DNA of 30,669 nucleotides, from NCBI GenBank assembly GCA_034101475.1, contig JAXEJQ010000025.1, positions 1 through 30,669 of the forward strand. Direction: 5' to 3'. The translations under genes and the position numbers were made by a program. Numbering within the stretch: the first letter of the stretch is position 1; the number at the start of each line of letters is the position of its first letter. Positions 1 through 6,818 of this stretch are shown piece by piece. Source of the DNA: Limivivens sp034101475. Lineage in GTDB: Bacteria; Bacillota; Clostridia; Lachnospirales; Lachnospiraceae. Below the pieces are notes generated by a model. The model worked only from the letters and a program-made list of their open reading frames with translations, did not search any database and was not told where the DNA came from.

Positions 1-159
1 ACGATGCGCTTGCGCATAAGTGGTTTTATGACTGATTGACCCGCCCCAATATGAGGATAAAAGTGGGACGAATGTCCCACGATATCCGAATATTGGGCAG
101 GATTGTGGGAGTGCGAAGCACGGAACAATCCGTATGGCATCGTTTGACCCCAACATCAT
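1..159. repeat. Structured intergenic repeat, copy 1 (left end cut by window)
   Basis: This stretch matches 1275-1433 base for base without gaps; I count only three differences, at positions 3, 24 and 45. It ends in the same 17-base terminal sequence (tttgaccccaacatcat, 143-159) as the complete copy. It contains the same small hairpins (atgcgc/gcgcat, gtgggac/gtcccac, ggattgt/acaatcc). The left terminus lies outside the window. A short open frame on the minus strand runs through both copies but has no ribosome site and is not taken as a gene. Confidence 0.9.
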
Positions 160-305
160 AAGTACTTTCCATGTGCATTATAACAGATTCTCTTATGCTT
201 GTCATGTAAAAATACCGGACCGGCTTCCGATGATGCCGAAGCAAAAGGGGCTGTCCCAAATAGTGAATTCCGGATACGGAAAGCTAAGATGGGATTGACA
301 TGAAA

Positions 306-337
306 AGGACAAAGGAGACGAAATCCTCCTCTGTCCT
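306..337 (-). terminator. Terminator of the alarmone synthetase gene
   Basis: Arms 306-317 and 326-337 form a 12-bp stem with one mismatch and an 8-nt loop. Reading the minus strand it is followed by TTTT, and it sits about 30 bases after the stop codon at 365. There is also a T-run on the plus side, so it may act in both directions. Confidence 0.7.
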
Positions 338-364
338 GTTTTTATGTTCCGGAATCCGCAGCAG

Positions 365-1165
365 TCAGCAGGACTGGGCCCGGTAACTCTCCGCCAGCAG
401 ATCCAGTTCCCGGCTGAATCGCTCAAGCTGCTCGATATTGTCTTCTTTATAAATCCGGTAAAATTCATCCTGAATCTTCATAATCTCCCGCTTATTGGCC
501 AGATGATAGAGGTTCTGAAGATTGTTCAGGATATCCGCCACCAGATTCGCCTGAATCAGGAAGGAATTCTGGGCATCCATGATTTCACTTCGCACGCTGG
601 ACATTTCCTGATCCAGTACGATGATGGCATCGGCTGCCTTAGACAGCCGGATCCGGATATGATCCGGAATATTTTTCTTGTATTTGTACTGAAGGGAATG
701 CTCAATGGTAGACCAGAAATCCATGGCCAGCGTCCGGATCTGAATCTCCACATTCAGAGTTTTATGCCCCTTTAAGGTTTCCACCGAATATTCGGCAATG
801 ATGTGGTAACTGCGGTAACCGCTGTCCTTCATGTTGTTTATGTAGTCTTTTTCACTGATAATTTTCAGATCGCTGCGGGAACGGATGATCTCCACCACCT
901 TCCCGATATCCTCCACGAACTGACAGATAATCCGGATCCCTGCAATATCGTCCAGCTTCTCTTCGATCTCACTCAGTTCAATATTTTTTTTCTGGGCTTT
1001 GTCAAGAATACTGGAAATGGCCTTGACGCGGCCTTTAACCTGTTCGATGGGACAGTACATCCCCCGTTCCTTATGTTCCTGGATCAGGTGTTCAAATTTT
1101 ACAATTAACTCCTTGACTGCCAGATCATAAGGATTTAAAATTTCACGCCATAATTGTATCTCCAT
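365..1165 (-). CDS. relQ: Small alarmone synthetase, RelA/SpoT domain (RelQ/YjbM-like)
   Basis: Predicted cytoplasmic (p)ppGpp synthetase that transfers pyrophosphate from ATP to GTP/GDP. At 266 residues it has only the synthetase domain plus a helical C-terminal tail, with no HD hydrolase, TGS or ACT domains, as in RelQ/RelP-type proteins. Visible family motifs are GYRSYHI (about residues 116-122), EIQIRT (about 140-145) and MDFWSTIEH with the following YKYKK. I chose the second ATG (1163-1165) because GAGGAG lies six bases upstream; the first in-frame ATG, 24 bases earlier, has no ribosome site. The gene stands alone with its own terminator, between two copies of a 187-bp repeat. A perfect 14-nt inverted repeat (1194-1207) lies just before the ribosome site. 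RelQ versus RelP cannot be settled here. Confidence 0.9.
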   Translation of the reverse strand: MEIQLWREILNPYDLAVKELIVKFEHLIQEHKERGMYCPIEQVKGRVKAISSILDKAQKKNIELSEIEEKLDDIAGIRIICQFVEDIGKVVEIIRSRSDLKIISEKDYINNMKDSGYRSYHIIAEYSVETLKGHKTLNVEIQIRTLAMDFWSTIEHSLQYKYKKNIPDHIRIRLSKAADAIIVLDQEMSSVRSEIMDAQNSFLIQANLVADILNNLQNLYHLANKREIMKIQDEFYRIYKEDNIEQLERFSRELDLLAESYRAQSC

Positions 1166-1246
1166 AAAACGCTCCTCACAATCCTTCATATTTTGCGTAC
1201 TTACGCAGGAAACGCCTTTTCAGCGCGCAGTCCATAACTCATTTTC

Positions 1247-1433
1247 ATGATGCCAGGGTCAAAAGTCATAAACCACAATGCGCTTGCGCATAAGTGGGTT
1301 TATGACTGATTGACCCGCTCCAATATGAGGATAAAAGTGGGACGAATGTCCCACGATATCCGAATATTGGGCAGGATTGTGGGAGTGCGAAGCACGGAAC
1401 AATCCGTATGGCATCGTTTGACCCCAACATCAT
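1247..1433. repeat. Structured MITE-like intergenic repeat, copy 2 (complete)
   Basis: The ends are inverted repeats: 1247-1263 (atgatgccagggtcaaa) against the reverse complement of 1417-1433, 14 of 17 matching. The decamer tcattttcat occurs at both borders (1239-1248 and 1430-1439), which looks like a target-site duplication, though it overlaps the termini by a few bases. Inside are a hairpin with arms 1256-1274 and 1297-1316 (apex atgcgcttgcgcat), a 7-bp stem at 1337-1354 and a third stem with arms 1374-1380 and 1399-1405. No coding capacity. It could be a non-autonomous mobile element or a dispersed RNA-forming repeat. Confidence 0.85.
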
Positions 1434-1550
1434 TTTCATTATAGCATAAGTTGACGCCAAGGTAAATATATGCTTCCCTGCTCTCAAAAAGAACTGTAAA
1501 AACACTGAAACCCCTCACATATACTAAAAAAAAGTACAAAAGGCGTTCTC

Positions 1551-2474
1551 ATGACATTCCTTTCCGGTCTTCTGGCAGCAGGAATTTTCTGCTTCCTTTT
1601 CACACACCCTGCCCATGGCCTTGCGGCTGCCCGGTATGGCCTGACCCTCTGGTTTGATACCCTTGTGCCAACACTTCTTCCCTTTTTAATGATATCCGGT
1701 TTTTGTATCCAGTCCGGACTGCTGGAACAGCTTTCCTTTGTCACAGAAAAATTCCCGGACAGGCTGCGAAAGCTTTCTCCCGGCGGAACCTTTGCACTCA
1801 TCGCCGGATTTCTCTGCGGATTTCCCACCGGAGCAAAGATTCTGGGCGACCTGCGTCGAAACGGCAGAATCTCCCTTCCGGAGGCCCAGTGTCTGCTGCA
1901 TTTCTGTAACAATGCAAGCCCTGGATTTGTTTTTACCTATCTGATTCATGAAAAGCTTGGCCTTTCAAATCAAATACTCCCGATTCTTCTGCTGATCTAT
2001 GGAATACCGCTCTTCTGCTGCGGCTTTTCTCTCCTGAGGGCCCTTCCGACAGTGACGAAAGAATGCAACGCCAAAAAAGCATCCAGTCCACAAATCACCT
2101 TCGGTCTTCTGGATGCCTGTATTTATGATGCTTGTATTACAATCCTGAAACTGGGAGGATATATCATTCTTTTTTCGATTCTGACAGAAATGCTCACATG
2201 CCTCCCTTTTTTCACCGCCAAAAGCTGCGCCGTTCTCACAGCTGTTCTGGAACTTACAAGCGGGATCGACCGGATCTCTGACGCCTTTGAGATGCCCTGG
2301 GCCATCCTGGCAGCAGTTCCGCTGACGGTTTTCGGAGGCCTGTGCACCTTTGCCCAGACAATAAGTGTCCTGAAAGGCTCCGGCCTGAATGCCGGGACAT
2401 ATCTCCGGGCCAGGGCCGGCATGAGCCTGCTGGCTTTTGCCGGAACTGCCCTCTGGCTGCTCTTCGTATTCTGA
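1551..2474 (+). CDS. ylbJ: Sporulation integral membrane protein, YlbJ family
   Basis: Polytopic membrane protein of 307 residues with about eight hydrophobic segments. Family-like features are the early LVPTLLPFLMISGF stretch, the glycine-rich GFLCGFPTGAK (about residues 86-96) and the following LLHFCNNASPGFVF (about 113-126). In Bacillus subtilis YlbJ is made under sigma-E and is needed for a late sporulation stage; its biochemical role is unknown. AAAAGGCG precedes the ATG at six bases. The octamer CATATACT at 1518-1525 resembles a sigma-E -10 element, but I see no convincing -35. The gene converges on the rsmD-coaD group, keeping the ylbJ/coaD/rsmD association of Firmicutes although in the opposite orientation. 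Product assignment is good; the role is by family only. Confidence 0.82.
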   Translation: MTFLSGLLAAGIFCFLFTHPAHGLAAARYGLTLWFDTLVPTLLPFLMISGFCIQSGLLEQLSFVTEKFPDRLRKLSPGGTFALIAGFLCGFPTGAKILGDLRRNGRISLPEAQCLLHFCNNASPGFVFTYLIHEKLGLSNQILPILLLIYGIPLFCCGFSLLRALPTVTKECNAKKASSPQITFGLLDACIYDACITILKLGGYIILFSILTEMLTCLPFFTAKSCAVLTAVLELTSGIDRISDAFEMPWAILAAVPLTVFGGLCTFAQTISVLKGSGLNAGTYLRARAGMSLLAFAGTALWLLFVF

Positions 2475-2529
2475 CAGAACAGATCCGGCGGGAATGTCAG
2501 ACTGCTGCACCCGTCCGGTCAGCAGAAGC

Positions 2530-3132
2530 TTATTCCATCGGCGCCTCATCCAGATCAGGCATATCCGGCTCTGTGGTATAATTCGTAGGAGCTGCCTGGG
2601 GTGAAAGCTCTCTTCTGTTTTTATTCACAATATCATAACAGGACTGGATGGAATTGATAAAGTTGTTATACTTGGTTCCTGCGGAATCAATGGTGTGGCT
2701 CATGATCTTTTCCAGATTTGCCAGCATCTCATCGGTATACTGCAGAGCTCCCATACGGATATTGTTCGCGTCATTGGTGGCATTGTCCAGAATTTCCTGG
2801 GCCTGCTGATTGGTACGGTCCAGCAGATCTCTGGACTGCTCCATGGCCTGCTGCATCACTTCGCTCTCTTCCACCATTTTCTGGGTGCGCTCGGTAGCTT
2901 CTGCAATCAGCTTGTCCGCTTTCGCCTGGGCATCCTGAAGGATCGCGTCCTTGTTACTGATGATTTTCTGATAGCGTTTGATTTCATCCGGTGTTTTCAT
3001 CCGAAGTTCCCGCAGAAGCTCCTCCAGCTCCTCTTTATTAACAACGATCTTGGTGGAGGACAGCGGCTGGAACTTACAGCTGTCTACATATTCTTCAATT
3101 TCTTCAATAATCTGCTCGATTCTGCTGCTCAT
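2530..3132 (-). CDS. Coiled-coil protein, DivIVA-like / F0-subunit-B-like (function unknown)
   Basis: A 200-residue soluble protein. After a short N-terminal region, about residues 35-150 are dominated by charged, alanine- and glutamine-rich heptads typical of a long coiled coil, reminiscent of DivIVA or ATP synthase subunit b/H helices. The C-terminal tail is acidic and proline-containing. Proteins of this look are often labelled 'ATPase' in Clostridia, but I see no Walker motif, so that label has no support. The start at 3132 was chosen because AAGGAGAG precedes it at seven bases; an upstream in-frame ATG at 3153 has no better site. It follows coaD by 20 bases and is the last gene of the rsmD-coaD unit. 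A role in division or envelope organisation is only a guess. Confidence 0.75.
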   Translation of the reverse strand: MSSRIEQIIEEIEEYVDSCKFQPLSSTKIVVNKEELEELLRELRMKTPDEIKRYQKIISNKDAILQDAQAKADKLIAEATERTQKMVEESEVMQQAMEQSRDLLDRTNQQAQEILDNATNDANNIRMGALQYTDEMLANLEKIMSHTIDSAGTKYNNFINSIQSCYDIVNKNRRELSPQAAPTNYTTEPDMPDLDEAPME

Positions 3133-3152
3133 GGTAACTCTCTCCTTATTCA

Positions 3153-3647
3153 CTATTTATTCTGTTTTTCCCAGATTTTATTATAAATTCGGTCCACCAC
3201 AGCCGTGGGAACAAATTTGGAAATATCTCCTCCGTAGGCTGCGACTTCTTTGACAGTCGAGGAACCCAGATACGCATATTCCAGACTGGTGGTCAGAAAC
3301 AGGGTATCGATATCCGGGTTCAAAACGCGGTTCGTCTGGGACATCTGCAGTTCATAGTCGAAGTCTGTAATAGCCCGCAGACCTCTGACGATAAATTCCG
3401 CGCCGCACTTTCTGGCGAAATCCACGGAAAGACCGGAAAAAGATTCCACCCGAACATTGGGGATCTCTCTGGTCACTTCCAAAAGTATCTTAACACGTTC
3501 TTCCACAGAAAACAATGGCGTTTTTGTATTATTATTCAGAACTCCGACTACCAGCTCATCTACCAGCACGGCTGATCTGCGGATGACATCCAGATGTCCG
3601 TAGGTAACCGGGTCAAAACTGCCCGGATAAACTGCTATTTTCATCAT
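3153..3647 (-). CDS. coaD: Phosphopantetheine adenylyltransferase
   Basis: Catalyses ATP plus 4'-phosphopantetheine to dephospho-CoA and PPi, the penultimate step of coenzyme A synthesis, in the cytoplasm. The 164-residue length is normal. Visible motifs are the nucleotidyltransferase signature GSFDPVTYGH (residues 9-18), FIVRGLRAITDFDYE in the middle and SSTVKEVAAYGGDIS near the C-terminus, which corresponds to the family SSTxVR/K region. Two consecutive ATG codons open the frame; GGAGGGGAGAG stands just upstream. The first ATG overlaps the rsmD stop as ATGA, indicating translational coupling. This rsmD-coaD order is common in Firmicutes. Confidence 0.97.
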   Translation of the reverse strand: MMKIAVYPGSFDPVTYGHLDVIRRSAVLVDELVVGVLNNNTKTPLFSVEERVKILLEVTREIPNVRVESFSGLSVDFARKCGAEFIVRGLRAITDFDYELQMSQTNRVLNPDIDTLFLTTSLEYAYLGSSTVKEVAAYGGDISKFVPTAVVDRIYNKIWEKQNK

Positions 3648-4207
3648 GCTCTCCCCTCCGTCCTTCTGCAGAACAGATGGACGTTCGTTTTATAACACTT
3701 TCTTTTTTCGGCTGTATAACCCAGCTCTTCCAGGTAATCAAAATCCGTCTCCAGGGAGGCTTCCACAACAATCAGAGTATGTTCGTCTGCAAGGCTGGAA
3801 TGTGCCAGATACTCCAGCACCTGCTTTTCCAGAAGATGGTTGTAGGGCGGATCCATAAAGATCAGGTCAAAGCTGCCTTTTCCCTCCAGACTTTTCAATG
3901 CGCTCTCCGCATCGGTGTTCAGCACGGTCGCCTGGGATGCCAATCGAGTAAATGCCAGATTTTGCCGGATACAATCGGCAGCTCTGCGGCTGCTTTCCAC
4001 AAAGACAGCCTCCTTTGCTCCGCGGCTTAAGGCTTCGATTCCGATGGCGCCGCTGCCGGCAAAAAGATCTAAAAACCGGGCTTCGCACAGCTCGCTCTGA
4101 AGCATGTTAAACAGCGTTTCTTTAATGCGGTCCGTGGTAGGTCTGGTGTCCATGCCTGGAATGGTCTTCAGGGGAAGACTCCTGGCTTTTCCTGCGATTA
4201 CTCTCAT
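3644..4207 (-). CDS. rsmD: 16S rRNA (guanine966-N2)-methyltransferase
   Basis: SAM-dependent methyltransferase that modifies G966 of 16S rRNA during small-subunit maturation. The 187-residue protein shows the family's N-terminal RPTTDRIKETLFNML (about 22-36), the SAM-binding DLFAGSGAIGIEALSRGA (about 47-64) and the catalytic motif IV DPPY (about 119-122). The start ATG is preceded by AAAGGAA at seven bases; that site is part of three tandem 10-nt units (4212-4241). A consensus sigma-A promoter lies at 4270-4299. The stop overlaps coaD. In related Clostridia I would expect recG just upstream; here recG is about 11 kb away. Confidence 0.96.
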   Translation of the reverse strand: MRVIAGKARSLPLKTIPGMDTRPTTDRIKETLFNMLQSELCEARFLDLFAGSGAIGIEALSRGAKEAVFVESSRRAADCIRQNLAFTRLASQATVLNTDAESALKSLEGKGSFDLIFMDPPYNHLLEKQVLEYLAHSSLADEHTLIVVEASLETDFDYLEELGYTAEKRKCYKTNVHLFCRRTEGRA

Positions 4208-4211
4208 GGTT

Positions 4212-4241
4212 GATTCCTTTAGATTCCTTTAGATTTCTTTA
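4212..4241 (-). repeat. Three tandem 10-nt units carrying the rsmD ribosome site
   Basis: Units at 4212-4221, 4222-4231 and 4232-4241 are gattccttta, gattccttta and gatttcttta. On the mRNA they read as repeated AAAGGAA (the farthest unit AAAGAAA), so the rsmD Shine-Dalgarno sequence is duplicated upstream of itself. The unit nearest the ATG gives normal spacing. Confidence 0.8.
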
Positions 4242-4269
4242 TGATGATAAATTCTTACAGCCTTAAATT

Positions 4270-4299
4270 ATTATAGTAGTTTTTGGGGGGTACTGTCAA
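4270..4299 (-). promoter_or_regulatory. Sigma-A promoter for rsmD-coaD
   Basis: Minus strand: TTGACA (4294-4299), 18-bp spacer, TATAAT (4270-4275), both hexamers perfect. About 60 bases separate the -10 from the rsmD start. The -35 lies only eight bases from the end of the long palindrome at 4308. Confidence 0.85.
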
Positions 4300-4307
4300 T
4301 TCTTTTT

Positions 4308-4779
4308 ACAGAAAAACAGCTCCGCTGTGGTGTGGGATACGGCGCTGTCGGGATTGTGCTGGAAACGGGCAGCGCTTCACAGCCGGGAGAACGGTGGTCT
4401 TTGAAGGGGAGGGGACGCCGCAGGGGGAAGAAAGCAGATCACGTGACATACTGCGTTTCCTGCTCGGGCCGCGCGCTGATTAGCCGCCATTCGCGCAAAC
4501 TCGCCTTCGGCACTTCCCGCTGCTTACGCAGCTTCGGCTATCAAAACACCATACTGCTCTGTGCCTCCGGCTCAAACAGACGCTCGGTGGCGGCAGCCAG
4601 CGCAGCCCTCCCGACGGAAGCCTCGCAATTGTCACGTTGATCCTGCCTTTCTTTCCCCTGCGGCTGTTCCATCAAAGCCTGCCGTTTACCCTGCTTCTGT
4701 CAGTCGCAGCCACCTCCAGCCCAACATCGACAAAGGCTCGATCCCATTCCTTCGCTCCGCCCCCTCTTATTTTTTCTGT
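4308..4779. repeat. Long imperfect palindrome (foldback element), about 470 bp
   Basis: The two halves are colinear imperfect reverse complements around a centre near 4540. Termini are acagaaaaa at 4308-4316 and its complement at 4771-4779. Well-paired blocks include 4417-4434 with 4647-4664 (17 of 18) followed inward by an agatcacgtgaca-type block on the left and its partner near 4630-4645. The apex holds a perfect gctgc/gcagc stem. Composition is more GC-rich than the flanks. Open frames through it on the plus strand lack ribosome sites and family resemblance, so I treat them as spurious. The 15-mer ttctgtcagtcgcag occurs at 4695-4709 and again at the right border (4774-4788). Confidence 0.75.
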
Positions 4780-4979
4780 CAGTCGCAGACCGGAACCTCC
4801 AGGACTCTTCCGCCCTGCATGGCGGAATTATGAATACACAGACAGGTTTCCGTAATATTGCAGGCAAGCTCCGGGCACCGGAACCTTTCATCCGCCAGAA
4901 TATCATCCAGGGAAGCATATTGCTCCGGCAGATCATAAAGTTGGCTAAATTGATCCATCAGATCCCGGTAAATGGGCAC
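4779..4979 (-). CDS. Doubtful 66-residue frame, possible gene remnant
   Basis: A GTG-initiated frame of 66 residues with five cysteines and an acidic character. It opens directly behind the T-run of the pst operon terminator and ends at the border of the long palindrome. No Shine-Dalgarno sequence precedes the GTG; an internal ATG at 4958 has only a weak GGGAT upstream. Reading upstream in frame meets a stop inside the terminator hairpin. I recognise no family. The amino acid composition looks more protein-like than the neighbouring spurious frames, so it may be a real small gene or the 3' remnant of one cut by the flanking elements. Confidence 0.25.
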   Translation of the reverse strand: MPIYRDLMDQFSQLYDLPEQYASLDDILADERFRCPELACNITETCLCIHNSAMQGGRVLEVPVCD

Positions 4980-5019
4980 AAAAAACGGCGGTCTGAAATT
5001 TAATTTTCAAAACCGCCGT
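4980..5019 (-). terminator. Rho-independent terminator of the pst-phoU operon
   Basis: On the minus strand the stem ACGGCGGT (5012-5019) pairs with ACCGCCGT (4985-4992), extended by TGAAA/TTTCA inside, followed by TTTTTT. There is no T-run on the plus side. It lies about 300 bases past the phoU stop, with a palindromic element between. Confidence 0.9.
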
Positions 5020-5067
5020 ATCAAACGGATTTGTGAGATCCGGTGAGGCTGCCGGGTAACTTTTTTT

Positions 5068-5318
5068 GCGGGCACCTTGCAAATTCCGCGGGAAAACTTT
5101 CAGGGCAGCTGAAGACAGGATTTCCGACGCAGACAATCGGCAGATTTTTGGAAGATTTTCGAGCATAGCGACGGGGATTTTGTCCGACCACGGGTTGATG
5201 GAGGCAAAATCCCCGTCCATATGCGGCGCAGGAAATCTCAAAAATCAACGTGTCTGCGCGGTAACCTGTCTTCAGCCGCCGGGATAAGATCCGCCGCGCA
5301 ATTAGCACATCTGCCCGC
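5068..5318. repeat. Long imperfect palindrome in the 3' region of phoU, about 250 bp
   Basis: Arms of about 115 bp meet around a 22-nt centre at 5183-5204. Perfect paired blocks, outside to inside: gcgggca 5068-5074 with 5312-5318; gctgaagacagg 5108-5119 with 5265-5276; cgcagac 5128-5134 with 5252-5258; gatttttg 5143-5150 with 5239-5246; gacggggattttg 5170-5182 with 5205-5217. It starts eight bases past the phoU stop and would be transcribed as one long hairpin at the end of the pst mRNA. Frames crossing it are regarded as spurious. It shows no obvious similarity to the 4308-4779 palindrome. Confidence 0.85.
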
Positions 5319-5325
5319 CGTTCCC

Positions 5326-5988
5326 TCAGCTGTTCATATACTGCTCCAGGTCCCCGGTGATGATAAATCCCACCCACTCTGCAATATTCGTGCAGTGATC
5401 CGCCATACGTTCCACGTATTTGGCAATCATAAAATAATCCACATAGGTCTTGATGTGCTCCGGATTTTTCTGCATTTCCAGACAGAGCCGGTCCTTGATC
5501 AGAGCGAAGGAATCATCGATCCGGTCATCATTGGCCGCCACCTTCTGGCTTTTTTCAATGTCATCATAGATAAAGCTGTCAATGGTCAGTTTGATCATAT
5601 CTCCCACTTCATCCAGCATTTCCAGGACACCCAGGGGTCTTGCCACAGGGGAATCCTCGTTGATTTCCAGAATATATTCGGAAATATCACTGCAGTGGTC
5701 CGCAATCCGTTCAATATCGGAAATCAGGCGCATGATGGAAGTAACACGGCGCAGGTCGGTAGCCACAGGCTGCTGCTTTGCCACGATTTGGATGCAGGCC
5801 TTTTCAATATGGCGTTCCATATCGTCAATGATGTCGTCTTCCTCCATGATTTTTTTTGCCAGCTCAGAATCCAGATTTTTCAGGGCTTCTGTAAGCTGGT
5901 TGATCATATATTCAAGCTGGCCTCCCATTTTTCCCACTTCCATGGCCAGGTTTTCCAGCTCTTCCGCATAAAGCTTTCTGGTTGTCAT
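5326..5988 (-). CDS. phoU: Phosphate signalling/transport accessory protein PhoU
   Basis: Cytoplasmic all-helical protein of 220 residues (normal length) made of two PhoU repeats. Each repeat carries the acidic metal-binding pattern: EDDIIDDMERHIE (about 49-61) and SDIERIADHCSDISE (about 90-104) in the first, with NDDRIDD and YVERMADHCTNIAEW in the second. PhoU links the PstSCAB transporter to the PhoR kinase and prevents excess phosphate uptake and signalling. GGGAGG precedes the ATG at five bases. It is the last gene of pstSCAB-phoU, 60 bases after pstB; a small stem (CCTGT/ACAGG) lies in the gap. Confidence 0.97.
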   Translation of the reverse strand: MTTRKLYAEELENLAMEVGKMGGQLEYMINQLTEALKNLDSELAKKIMEEDDIIDDMERHIEKACIQIVAKQQPVATDLRRVTSIMRLISDIERIADHCSDISEYILEINEDSPVARPLGVLEMLDEVGDMIKLTIDSFIYDDIEKSQKVAANDDRIDDSFALIKDRLCLEMQKNPEHIKTYVDYFMIAKYVERMADHCTNIAEWVGFIITGDLEQYMNS

Positions 5989-6048
5989 TTTTTCCCTCCC
6001 ACACAGAATATCTACCGGAGACTGTCTGCTTTTTCCTGTCTAACAGGA

Positions 6049-6813
6049 TCAGCCAAAGCGTCCGGTGATGTATTCCTCTGTTTTCTTTTCCTTCGGATTA
6101 TTAAAAATCTGAGTTGTCTCTCCATATTCAATCACATCGCCCGTCAGGAAAAAGGCAGTTTTGTCAGAGATTCGGCTGGCCTGCTGCATATTGTGGGTGA
6201 CAATGATGATGGTATATTTTTCTTTCAGTTCCACAGCCAGATCCTCAATCTTCAGAGTGGAAATGGGATCCAGGGCGCTGGTAGGCTCATCCATCAGAAT
6301 GATCTCCGGCTCCACGGCCAGGGCTCTGGCAATACAGATTCGCTGCTGCTGTCCGCCGGATACGCCGATGGCGTTTTTCTTCAGCCGGTCTTTGACCTCA
6401 TCCCAGATCGCCGCCTGACGCAGGCTGCGCTCCACGATTTCGTCAAGCTGTGCTTTTTTCTTGATTCCGTGGATGCGCGGACCGTAGGCTACATTATCGT
6501 AGATGCTCATGGGAAAGGGATTGGGCTGCTGAAATACCATGCCCACCCGCTGGCGCAGCTTAATGACGTCAATATCACTGTAAATGTCTGTGTCGTCCAG
6601 GAAAACATTTCCTTCAATGCGGACCCCTTCAACCAGATCGTTCATACGGTTCAGGGTTTTCAGAAAAGTAGATTTTCCGCATCCGGAAGGGCCGATGAAG
6701 GCGACAATCTCTTTTTCCGGTATCTCCATATTAATCTGATTCAGAGCCTTAAAGTCCCCATAATAAAGATTCAGGTCCTTCACCGTAAATTTGGGCTTTG
6801 CCTTTCCTTCCAT
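6049..6813 (-). CDS. pstB: Phosphate ABC transporter ATP-binding protein
   Basis: Cytoplasmic ATPase of the PstSCAB importer, hydrolysing ATP to drive inward phosphate transport. The 254-residue sequence has Walker A GPSGCGKST (about 42-50), a Q-loop in VGMVFQQPNPFP, the signature VSGGQQQR (about 150-157), Walker B IILMDEPTSALD (about 170-181) and the switch histidine in VTHNMQQA. Length and motifs are normal for PstB. AGGAG in the pstA stop region serves as ribosome site; the gene starts five bases after pstA. Confidence 0.98.
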   Translation of the reverse strand: MEGKAKPKFTVKDLNLYYGDFKALNQINMEIPEKEIVAFIGPSGCGKSTFLKTLNRMNDLVEGVRIEGNVFLDDTDIYSDIDVIKLRQRVGMVFQQPNPFPMSIYDNVAYGPRIHGIKKKAQLDEIVERSLRQAAIWDEVKDRLKKNAIGVSGGQQQRICIARALAVEPEIILMDEPTSALDPISTLKIEDLAVELKEKYTIIIVTHNMQQASRISDKTAFFLTGDVIEYGETTQIFNNPKEKKTEEYITGRFG

Positions 6814-6818
6814 AGGTC

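Noticed and set aside
26..259. Minus-strand frame shared by both 187-bp repeats
   Set aside because: The peptide is the same in both copies only because the DNA repeat is; no ribosome site and different upstream parts.
1518..1525. CATATACT as a sigma-E -10 for ylbJ
   Set aside because: One mismatch to the consensus and no convincing -35 at the right distance; kept only as a remark in the ylbJ entry.
2475..2529. Possible terminator between ylbJ and the coiled-coil gene (ctgctg/cagcag)
   Set aside because: Only a 6-bp stem with a 12-nt loop and no T-run on either strand.
4283..4855. Several plus-strand frames of 66-102 residues in the gene-free stretch
   Set aside because: They follow the palindrome arms, lack ribosome sites and show no domain; their existence is explained by the GC-rich palindromic sequence.
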